Source: JBBAAP01 sp043808305 (lineage in GTDB: Bacteria; Planctomycetota; MHYJ01; JACQXL01). From it: a stretch of 18,910 nucleotides of DNA. Made by a program: the position numbers and the translations under genes. The stretch covers positions 1 to 18,910 of the forward strand of contig JAZDFB010000054.1 in NCBI GenBank assembly GCA_043808305.1, given 5' to 3'. The notes under the pieces are model-generated. The model was not told the origin of the DNA, made no database searches, and worked only from the letters and a program-made list of their open reading frames with translations. Below are positions 13,615 through 18,910 of this stretch, one piece after another (position 1 is the first letter of the stretch; each line of letters starts with the position of its first letter).

Positions 13615-13655
13615 AAACCCCGTATTTGGCTTATGCCAAAATGCGGGGTTTTTTA
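13615..13655 (+). terminator. Rho-independent terminator after the S24-like gene
   Basis: A long stem (AACCCCG...TTGGC-ttat-GCCAA...CGGGGTT) ends in TTTTTT. It closes the sigma/S24 transcription unit. Just before it are CCCTATATAGGG and ACTCG/CGAGT small palindromes. Confidence 0.85.
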
Positions 13656-13677
13656 TTGGGCGTAAATGTGGAACTAT

Positions 13678-13759
13678 TCCCAAGACTTCGCTTGGGATCT
13701 AAGTGACAGGTAACGGCCCTCCGATATGCATCGGAATGCCTAATTGTTACTAAGAGGAG
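13678..13759 (+). repeat. Two-hairpin element E9 serving as leader of the small peptide gene
   Basis: TCCCAAG (13678-13684)/CTTGGGA (13691-13697) is followed by TCTAAG and the stem AGTGACA (13702-13708)/TGTTACT (13745-13751), with one G-U pair. The loop contains TCCGAT-atgc-ATCGGA (13720-13735). The 3' arm runs straight into AAGAGGAG, the ribosome site for the start at 13766. The 3' half matches 12040-12077. Confidence 0.7.
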
Positions 13760-13765
13760 ACTCCC

Positions 13766-13858
13766 ATGTTTTTCGCAATTTCGGAGTTCTGGAAAAAGGT
13801 GATTAAGGCAATCATTGAGATTGTTTTAGACCTTTTATCCAAGGAGAAAAAGAAGTAG
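13766..13858 (+). CDS. 30-residue amphipathic peptide
   Basis: The reading frame MFFAISEFWKKVIKAIIEIV...KEKKK begins 6 nt after a good Shine-Dalgarno (AGGAG, 13755-13759) and ends at TAG. Hydrophobic residues (F, I, W, V, I, L) alternate with K/E in a helical pattern, and the C-terminus is strongly basic. This is typical of a membrane-active or surface-bound helix, such as a small toxin, phenol-soluble-modulin-like or holin-like peptide. It has no recognised family. The leader is shared with the sigma-factor gene, and a structured RNA follows. The ribosome site and leader conservation are the main evidence that it is real. Confidence 0.6.
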   Translation: MFFAISEFWKKVIKAIIEIVLDLLSKEKKK

Positions 13859-13873
13859 TAGATGCTGATTTCA

Positions 13874-14004
13874 CAGTTCGGCGGGGGCTGTCATAAGCGC
13901 CAGCTCTGACTGACCAGAGCGGCAAGGTGCGACGGCCCCTCCGGCTGTTTTCCCCCGTTTAGGGATGACGCCCTGATGTTACATCGGGGCTATCTCTAAC
14001 GGGG
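13874..14004 (+). ncRNA. Predicted two-domain structured RNA or 3' UTR
   Basis: Domain 1 pairs 13874-13892 with 13931-13947 (core GGGGCTGTC/GACGGCCCC) and encloses GCTCTG-actgac-CAGAGC (13903-13920); TTTT follows. Domain 2 pairs CCCCGTT (13953-13959) with AACGGGG (13998-14004) and encloses GCCCTGATG/CATCGGGGC (13970-13990). It may be an independent RNA or an elaborate terminator/attenuator between the peptide gene and the gene at 14178. It is not a tRNA and fits no class I recognise. Confidence 0.5.
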
Positions 14005-14039
14005 TTTGATAATATAAACAATGTTGGTCCCGCGGGAAT

Positions 14040-14170
14040 CCCGCATAAGTACGGGATTTCGCTGCGGCTCAATACGCGGGATCTAAGAACCTGTCCCTAA
14101 AGGGAGGCAGTAGCTCTAACGTTCCGCCTCGATTTACATCACGGCGTAACTAACAGAGTTCTAAGAGAGG
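14040..14170 (+). repeat. Two-hairpin element E10 serving as leader of the 14178 gene
   Basis: CCCGC (14040-14044)/GCGGG (14076-14080) is followed by ATCTAAG. The arms AGAACCTGT (14086-14094) and ACAGAGTTCT (14153-14162) pair with one bulge. TAAGAGAGG follows directly and is the ribosome site, 7 nt before ATG 14178. The loop carries the AAGGGAGGCAGTAGCTCT core (14099-14116) also found in the GxxExxY inverted repeats. Confidence 0.65.
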
Positions 14171-14177
14171 TTTTTTT

Positions 14178-14963
14178 ATGACTTTAGTAAATTCGATAAA
14201 ACTGTACGTGATTAACAATTACCCGCCGTCGGAACGGACGGTGGAGCAATGGGCGGATAGCGCCAAGCGCCGGGCTCAGTCGACCTTCGAGAAAAATAAG
14301 GAGCAGGTCCCCAGTTACCAGGAGTACGTGGACAAAATAGCCGACCCGTCTTCGTTTTCTTACAAGAACGTGATTAACCCGGCTTATGTTTCCAGGAGCG
14401 GCAAGAGTGCCCGGAAAATCCGCAATGCGCACCGGTCTAACCTGATGCGCGGTTTTGATAAGTATAACCTGAACCGGGAATACGCCTTTGAAACCATCGA
14501 CGGCGAACCGGCCAAGCGCTATACCGACAAGATAGACCAGGCCAAGGATAGCTACAGCAACGGCATGGCCGAGCGGACCCTGCGCTTTACCGGAGACAGA
14601 ATTACCGGGCTGGGCATTTCGCCCCGGGCGGCCAGCTGGCTGACCGGACAGAACATCAGGGTTCGGGCTACTTATGATTCCATCAACGGTTCGCCGGTTA
14701 ACGTGGTTATGCCGGAACTATTGCCCCAGTTGAAGGCGGCCCTGGTTCCGCGGCTGACCCAGAGCGGCATCGCCGTGGTCCAGTCGGAGTTTGATTTGGG
14801 TATCATCACCGATGAAAACGCCCTGATTAACAGGCTGATTTCCAGTATGAGACTGCCGGCCTTTGAGGAGTTTATAGAGCCGTTCGACCCGCTTAAGTCG
14901 CATTGCGGCTATATCGTCGAGGACGGCCAGCTGTACCTGAGGATACAGGTGGTAGCGGTGTAA
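14178..14963 (+). CDS. Unrecognised 261-residue protein of the fibre module
   Basis: I do not recognise this protein. Its N-terminal half is rich in charged and polar residues and likely helical (residues 1-135, many K/R/E/D/N). The second half looks more alpha/beta and hydrophobic, with PELLPQLKAALVPRLTQSGIAVV (about 178-200) and a C-terminal strand-like LYLRIQVVAV. No signal peptide, membrane segment or catalytic motif stands out. The start is well supported by AGAGAGG, 7 nt upstream, at the end of element E10. The tail-fibre-like gene follows after 146 nt, so a structural or assembly role with the fibre is a reasonable guess. Codon usage is like its neighbours. Confidence 0.75.
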   Translation: MTLVNSIKLYVINNYPPSERTVEQWADSAKRRAQSTFEKNKEQVPSYQEYVDKIADPSSFSYKNVINPAYVSRSGKSARKIRNAHRSNLMRGFDKYNLNREYAFETIDGEPAKRYTDKIDQAKDSYSNGMAERTLRFTGDRITGLGISPRAASWLTGQNIRVRATYDSINGSPVNVVMPELLPQLKAALVPRLTQSGIAVVQSEFDLGIITDENALINRLISSMRLPAFEEFIEPFDPLKSHCGYIVEDGQLYLRIQVVAV

Positions 14964-15021
14964 CAAATTCGGAATGCGGACGGCGGAATGCGGAATTTAT
15001 CCCTTCCGCCTCCGCTTCCCT

Positions 15022-15091
15022 TTACAATGTTACAGCGTTTTAATGTTGCAATGTTAACGCTGTAGCACGCTGAAACAATATAACATTGTAA
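15022..15091 (+). promoter_or_regulatory. Leader with two alternative stems before the fibre gene
   Basis: An outer 11-bp stem, TTACAATGTTA (15022-15032)/TAACATTGTAA (15081-15091), overlaps an inner TACAGCGTT (15031-15039)/AACGCTGTA (15056-15064). CAGCGT can instead pair with ACGCTG at 15067-15072. It ends 18 nt before the start at 15110. CGGAATGCGGA direct repeats lie just upstream (about 14970-14995). Confidence 0.55.
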
Positions 15092-15109
15092 CACTACAAC
15101 AGGTGCTTT

Positions 15110-16369
15110 ATGACAGACCATTTGAAACCATTAGAAGTGACGACCTCCAAGATAGGCACCGGTGCGGTGACCGAATCCAAAATCGCCAAGGAGGCAGTCG
15201 GTTCGGCTAATATCAAGGAAGGGGCGGTTACCACGCCGAAAATCGGCGAGTTACAGGTTATAAGTTCCAAGTTACAGAATGCGAGCGTGACGGCTCTTAA
15301 AATTGCGGACGGGGCGGTGACAGTTTCCAAGATAGCGCCTAACGCGGTGACGGCGGATAAAATCGCCAGCGGGGCGGTCACCCGCGACAAAATCAGCGAC
15401 GGCGTCATCAGCCGGCCGTTCAGCCCGCCCATCACCACGGCCGAGATAGGCGACAACCAGGTGACCGGCGCTAAGTTGCAGGGCCTGTCCGTCACTACCG
15501 AGAAGATAGCCGACGGCGCCGTTACCGGTGCCAAGATAGCCCAGAATACCATTACCCAGGGCGATTTGGCGGCTAATGCCGTCGGCTCGAGCGAACTGCA
15601 GGACGGGGTGGTGATTACCGCTAAGCTGGCAGTAGGCGCAGTATCGGCTGACCGCCTCGCAGGAGGCGCTGTAACACCGACTAAACTGGCGGCGGTTGAT
15701 TCTCCGGCGGACGGGGAGGTGCCTACCTATAATGCCGGTGCGGCGAGATTCGAGTGGCGAGTTGTGAGTGGTGGAGGCATAACAAGACCGATTACACCGG
15801 GAGTGACCGGTGACGAGATTACTGACCAGGCCGTTACGGAGACAAAGATTGCGAATTCGGCGGTGACCAGCGGCAAGATACAGGACTCCAGTGTGAAGCC
15901 GTCCAAGCTGGCCTCGGCCAATGCGCCCAGCAATGGGGCGGTGCTGGCCTATAACGAGCCCGGTTCCAATTTCCAGTGGCAGCCGCTCCCGCCAACAGCG
16001 GGACTGACCCTGTTGCAGTCCCAGACGCAGGTTTTTACCGAGCAGTCGGCCAATAACGTGGACCAGCTCGTCGACCTGCCGCCTTTCATACCGCCAGTGG
16101 CCAAGGCGGTGATTCTGGAAATCCAGTTCAACGCCATGTCCGTGCCATTAGGGCTGGAGCAGCAGCTTTGGGTCTACGGCCGACGGGGCGGGGCGGACTG
16201 GGGCAGTTCGACCATACATTTTATATGGCAGAACTTGGCCAATCTCAATAATAATTTTTACAAAGAGTCTATCGCAGCTATCGATGCTAATAGACAAATC
16301 AGAGTTATTGCTAACAAAAATGGCCAGTTTTGTTCAATAAATATATGGCTCAGGGGGTATGTAGAATAA
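15110..16369 (+). CDS. Phage tail-fibre-like repeat protein
   Basis: The first 200 of 419 residues are about fifteen 10-11-residue repeats of the GAVTxxKIAxG type, a pattern typical of phage long-tail-fibre and related beta-helical stalk proteins. Two copies of a KLA-----P--G-V--YN-----F-W motif (about residues 190-216 and 265-291) and two ITRP/ISRP turns show internal duplication. Residues about 295-419 form a repeat-free C-terminal domain ending in QFCSINIWLRGYVE, likely the receptor-binding or trimer-capping tip. There is no signal peptide. No other phage structural gene is present, so it is either a domesticated remnant or part of an unusual surface/injection system. The ribosome site is weak (AGGTG). 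A second copy of the C-terminal end lies at 16619-16672. Confidence 0.8.
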   Translation: MTDHLKPLEVTTSKIGTGAVTESKIAKEAVGSANIKEGAVTTPKIGELQVISSKLQNASVTALKIADGAVTVSKIAPNAVTADKIASGAVTRDKISDGVISRPFSPPITTAEIGDNQVTGAKLQGLSVTTEKIADGAVTGAKIAQNTITQGDLAANAVGSSELQDGVVITAKLAVGAVSADRLAGGAVTPTKLAAVDSPADGEVPTYNAGAARFEWRVVSGGGITRPITPGVTGDEITDQAVTETKIANSAVTSGKIQDSSVKPSKLASANAPSNGAVLAYNEPGSNFQWQPLPPTAGLTLLQSQTQVFTEQSANNVDQLVDLPPFIPPVAKAVILEIQFNAMSVPLGLEQQLWVYGRRGGADWGSSTIHFIWQNLANLNNNFYKESIAAIDANRQIRVIANKNGQFCSINIWLRGYVE

Positions 16370-16375
16370 CAATTC

Positions 16376-16452
16376 CGCTCCGCTGCGCTTCGGGGATAAG
16401 TGCCAGTAACGTTATATTCTGATTATATCAGTCTATAACTAACTGGCACTAA
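16376..16452 (+). repeat. Two-hairpin repeat element, copy E11
   Basis: CCGCTCC...GGGGAT, then AAG and the stem AGTGCCAGT (16399-16407)/ACTGGCACT (16442-16450), with GTTATA/TATAAC inside the loop. It starts 6 nt after the fibre stop. Confidence 0.75.
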
Positions 16453-16487
16453 ATATTTGGCTTCGTGGCTATATAGAATAGGTATGA

Positions 16488-16545
16488 TCCCAAGGCTGCG
16501 CTTGGGATAAGTGCCAGTACGTCGTTGCACTCCTACTGGCACTAA
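16488..16545 (+). repeat. Two-hairpin repeat element, copy E12
   Basis: TCCCAAG (16488-16494)/CTTGGGA (16501-16507), then TAAG and the perfect 10-bp stem AGTGCCAGTA (16510-16519)/TACTGGCACT (16534-16543). This is the cleanest copy in the window. Confidence 0.8.
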
Positions 16546-16555
16546 TAGGTTTTAT

Positions 16556-16617
16556 CCCGTCAAGCTGCGCTTGCGGGACTAAGTGCCTCTACGTCACTAC
16601 GTTCCTAGTGGCACTAA
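16556..16617 (+). repeat. Two-hairpin repeat element, copy E13
   Basis: CCCG-CAAG/CTTG-CGGG (16556-16577), then ACTAAG and AGTGCCTCTA (16582-16591)/TAGTGGCACT (16606-16615) with one mismatch. It ends exactly where the orphan fibre end begins. Confidence 0.75.
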
Positions 16618-16618
16618 G

Positions 16619-16672
16619 AAGAATAATCAGTTCTGTTCTACCAATGTGTGGGTGAAGGGGTATATTGAATAG
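16619..16672 (+). pseudogene. Orphan second copy of the fibre C-terminus
   Basis: Seventeen codons plus TAG read KNNQFCSTNVWVKGYIE, against KNGQFCSINIWLRGYVE at the end of the fibre gene: 11 identical residues and several conservative changes. It has no start codon or upstream coding part. The rest of the copy is missing, and repeat elements E11-E13 occupy the space between the two ends. Confidence 0.8.
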
Positions 16673-16939
16673 TAACCACAGATGAACACGGATAACACAG
16701 AGACTTTTACAACAGGGATTTGAATGAGACCTTTAGGAGACTTTTGAAATAATTGTCTATTACGAGTCTCTTACCAGCCCGCAGGCAGTCCCGGAGCACC
16801 GCAGTGCCTCCCGCTTAGAGGGGTTAATAGGGAAGAGTCCCTGTTTGATTATTATTTTTTGTTTGTGGAACCGCAGTGACATCCCGCACTTATGCGGGAC
16901 GGTGAATCATTCTGGGGTAGGGGCAGATAGCCAAATTAT
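16673..16939. other. Non-coding spacer
   Basis: It holds an ACCACAGATGAACACGGAT-like remnant (16674-16704), GGGA-aga-GTCCC before a T-rich stretch (16831-16862; a weak terminator candidate), and a CCCGC-acttat-GCGGG hairpin (16883-16898). No gene is seen. Confidence 0.45.
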
Positions 16940-16967
16940 TTGACTTGTAAATAGAGCAAGATAACAT
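16940..16967 (+). promoter_or_regulatory. Promoter of the transketolase operon
   Basis: TTGACT (16940-16945), a 16-nt spacer and TAACAT (16962-16967). The leader to the start at 17030 is about 55 nt and lacks a strong Shine-Dalgarno. Confidence 0.55.
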
Positions 16968-17029
16968 AAGCATACCTCTGGAAGAGGACGTTGTTTATCG
17001 GGGATTTTCTCCGCAAAGGCTAAAATATT

Positions 17030-17797
17030 ATGTTGTCAGAAGTCATCCGCCGGGCTAAACTGCGCCTTCTTAAAATGCACTTCGAAAGCGGCGTGGGCCA
17101 TATCGGCGGCAATCTTTCTTCGATAGATTTGCTGGTTTATTTATACCATAAGGTGTTGTCGGCTGACGACGTGTTCGTCCTTTCAAAGGGGCATGCGGCC
17201 GGCGCGCTCTATGCCGCCCTGTGGACGGCCGGGCGATTGAGCGAAGGCGACCTGCAAACGTTCCATAAGGATAAAACCAAGCTGTCCGGCCACCCGCCGC
17301 CCAACTGGATTCCGGAGATAAAATTTGCCACCGGCAGCCTGGGCCACGGCCTGCCTTTGGCCTCGGGCATGGCCTTGGGCAAGAAGCTAAAGTCCCGGCC
17401 CGGCCGGGTTTTTTGCCTGATGTCGGACGGGGAATGGGATGAGGGCTCTAACTGGGAGGCGCTGATTTTTGCGGCTCACCATAAATTGGATAAATTAACC
17501 CTTATCATAGACCGCAACGGGTTGCAGGGCTTTGGCGCCACCGACCAGGTTGCCAATCTTGAACCGTTGGCGGAAAAATTCAGGGCTTTTGGCTTCCTTA
17601 CGGACGAGATTAACGGGCACGATATCAACGCCATGGACTCGTCATTCTCCGGCGATATAAAAGGCCCCCGGGTCATTATCGCCCGCACCGTAAAGGGGCA
17701 CGGCGTTTCTTTCATGGAAAACAAGATGGAATGGCATTATCTGCCCGTGACCGAAGCGCAGTATAAACAAGCCATAGAGGAGATAAGCAAATCGTGA
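17030..17797 (+). CDS. Transketolase, N-terminal (TPP-binding) subunit
   Basis: This 255-residue protein is the pyrophosphate-binding half of a split transketolase. It shows GVGHIGGNLSSIDLL (21-35), LSKGHAAGALYA (51-62), GHPP (87-90) and ATGSLGHGLPLASGMALG (100-117). The TPP/Mg motif is SDGEWDEGSNWEAL (132-145), closing with DRNGLQ (161-166). The usual GDG is SDG here. Its partner subunit starts on the overlapping GTG at 17794, so the two are made in equal amounts. Split transketolases act in pentose phosphate metabolism or, when linked to epimerases in polysaccharide loci, in unusual sugar synthesis. The latter fits the epimerase downstream and the GDP-sugar genes nearby, but is inference. 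Confidence 0.92.
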   Translation: MLSEVIRRAKLRLLKMHFESGVGHIGGNLSSIDLLVYLYHKVLSADDVFVLSKGHAAGALYAALWTAGRLSEGDLQTFHKDKTKLSGHPPPNWIPEIKFATGSLGHGLPLASGMALGKKLKSRPGRVFCLMSDGEWDEGSNWEALIFAAHHKLDKLTLIIDRNGLQGFGATDQVANLEPLAEKFRAFGFLTDEINGHDINAMDSSFSGDIKGPRVIIARTVKGHGVSFMENKMEWHYLPVTEAQYKQAIEEISKS

Positions 17798-18705
17798 GAA
17801 ATGTGCTCTGCCAGACATTAGTAAAGTATTCCGGCGACCCCGAATTCGTATTTTTGACCGGGGATTTGGGGTATAACGCCCTGGAGCCGCTGCGCGAGGC
17901 GATGGGGCCGCGTTTTATCAACGCCGGGGTGGCCGAGCAGAATATGCTCGGGGTGGCCGCCGGCTTGTCCCGGATGGGTTTCCGGGCCTGGACCTACAGC
18001 ATCGCCCCGTTCATTTACGGGCGGCCTTTCGAGCAGATACGCAATGATATCTGCATGCATGACCTGCCGGTCAGGATTATCGGCAACGGCGGCGGATACG
18101 CCTACGGGGTCATGGGCGGCACCCATCACGCGCTTGAAGACTACGGGGTTTTGCTGGCCCTGCCGAATATGCACGTCTTTGCGCCGGCATTTGCGGATGA
18201 TGTGCCGGTAATCATAGGCAAACTTAATGAGTTTAAGCATCCGGCTTACTTGCGCCTGGGCAGATGCGAAAAACCTAAGGATTCCGTACTGCCGGCTTAT
18301 GCGCCGTGGCGTAAATTGCTCCACGGCAAGGGGCCGACCATGCTGATAGCCGGGCCGGTAGCCGGGAGCATCTGGGGGGCGGTAAAACAATTGGATGAAA
18401 CCATCCGTCCGGCTTTATGGGTTCTGTCCGAATTGCCGATAGATATCAGTATGATTCCGAAAGATTTCATAGCCGATTTGGAGCAATCGGGCCATTTATT
18501 CGTCATAGAAGAACACGTGGCCCAGGGCGGGCTGGGGCATATAATGGCGCACCAGCTGCTGCTGATGGGCAAGGCGCCGCCTAAATTTACGCATCGCTGC
18601 GCCTTGGGATACGTCTCGGGTTTTTACGGCTCGCAGAATTTTCACCGCCGGGAATGCGGTTTTGCCCCTGAAAATATTATTGCCGAGCTGACTAAAAAAA
18701 TATGA
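17794..18705 (+). CDS. Transketolase, C-terminal (PYR and C-domain) subunit
   Basis: This 303-residue protein starts at GTG 17794 within the stop region of the first subunit (GTGA overlap). It carries the pyrimidine-binding domain: FLTGDLGYNA (20-29), then INAGVAEQNMLGVAAGLSRMGF (42-63) with the catalytic glutamate in AEQN. A run with GGGYAYGVMGGTHHALEDYGVL follows and aligns with the conserved H-x-x-x-EDxA-type region. The C-terminal domain (about 185-303) includes VIEEHVAQGGLG, as in transketolase and pyruvate dehydrogenase E1-beta families. It forms the active site together with the upstream subunit. The next gene overlaps it by 4 nt (ATGA), which indicates one tightly coupled operon. Confidence 0.92.
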   Translation: MRNVLCQTLVKYSGDPEFVFLTGDLGYNALEPLREAMGPRFINAGVAEQNMLGVAAGLSRMGFRAWTYSIAPFIYGRPFEQIRNDICMHDLPVRIIGNGGGYAYGVMGGTHHALEDYGVLLALPNMHVFAPAFADDVPVIIGKLNEFKHPAYLRLGRCEKPKDSVLPAYAPWRKLLHGKGPTMLIAGPVAGSIWGAVKQLDETIRPALWVLSELPIDISMIPKDFIADLEQSGHLFVIEEHVAQGGLGHIMAHQLLLMGKAPPKFTHRCALGYVSGFYGSQNFHRRECGFAPENIIAELTKKI

Positions 18706-18910
18706 ATCTGGAAAGCAAAGTCAACCAGCTGCAGGGGCCGATATTGATCCTGGGCGGGAGCGGTTTTATCGGCGCCAACCTGTTCAAAGCCATCCTTAAA
18801 TCGCGCGACGACGTGTTCGGGACAGCCACTAATTTTCCGGCCTGGCGGCTGAAAGGCCTGCCCGAGAAAAACATCATCACCACGGACTTGCTGGTGGATT
18901 CCAATGTCGA
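18702..18910 (+). CDS. NAD-dependent epimerase/dehydratase, 3' end outside window
   Basis: Translation starts at ATG 18702, overlapping the TGA of the transketolase gene, and is open to the right edge (69 codons visible). Residues 13-25 read PILILGGSGFIGA, the GxxGxxG NAD(P)-binding loop of extended short-chain dehydrogenases that act on nucleotide sugars. The first dozen residues form a short N-terminal extension. Coupling to the transketolase pair suggests all three act on one sugar intermediate. The substrate cannot be told from this fragment. Confidence 0.82.
   Translation, partial: MNLESKVNQLQGPILILGGSGFIGANLFKAILKSRDDVFGTATNFPAWRLKGLPEKNIITTDLLVDSNV

Noticed and set aside
13884..13939. 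tRNA-like fold with a GGGGCTG/CGGCCCC acceptor-type stem
   Set aside because: It is only 56 nt long, lacks D- and T-arm sequences and an anticodon arm of normal shape, and has no CCA context.
15094..15552. A 152-codon minus-strand frame with regular repeats
   Set aside because: Its periodicity mirrors the fibre repeats of the + strand; no independent signals.
12083..16369. Intact prophage
   Set aside because: Only the fibre-like gene resembles a phage structural gene; no integrase, terminase, portal, capsid or lysis gene is present, and the sigma factor is of a bacterial type.

Overview
The window looks like a chromosomal contig of an uncultured bacterium. A mix of traits fits an environmental lineage such as Planctomycetota or a neighbouring phylum: a large secreted FN3/RCC1 repeat protein, an ECF-type sigma factor, several toxin-antitoxin modules, and very repeat-rich intergenic DNA. 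This placement is an inference with low confidence, since no rRNA or marker gene is present. All convincing genes are on the + strand. About a third of the window is non-coding, and that part is unusually structured.

Layout. (1) 1-1859: the 3' part of a surface protein with three FN3 domains and seven RCC1 blades. (2) 2028-7232: three toxin-antitoxin or defence-like modules in a row. These are an HTH-MNT nucleotidyltransferase/HEPN pair, an AbiEi/AbiEii-type pair whose two genes each follow a homologous multi-hairpin leader, and a DUF4143 AAA ATPase behind a strong promoter/operator. That promoter/operator recurs without a gene at 11080-11156. (3) 7936-10910: gmd and manC for GDP-mannose and GDP-4-keto-6-deoxymannose. 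They are separated by a small GxxExxY-family gene enclosed in perfect 41-bp inverted repeats. (4) 10911-12082: non-coding, including an array of fifteen 22-nt units. (5) 12083-16672: a possible self-contained module with an ECF-like sigma factor, a LexA-like (S24) autoprotease lacking a recognisable DNA-binding domain, a 30-residue amphipathic peptide, an unrecognised 261-residue protein and a phage-tail-fibre-like repeat protein. An orphan second copy of the fibre's last 17 codons lies downstream. (6) 16940-18910: a split transketolase and the start of an NAD-dependent epimerase, translationally coupled.

The most notable non-coding signal is a dispersed two-hairpin repeat. Its form is a CCC...GGGAT hairpin, then TAAG, then a stem of the AGTGCCAGT/ACTGGCACT type. 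Its arms change between copies while staying complementary. Copies occur in almost every long intergenic region. Some serve as 5' leaders whose last arm runs directly into the Shine-Dalgarno of the next gene.

Functionally, the GDP-sugar genes, the transketolase pair and the epimerase point to surface-polysaccharide or unusual-sugar synthesis. The sigma/S24/peptide/fibre group may be a stress-released regulon or a domesticated phage remnant; this is an inference from gene content and shared leaders.
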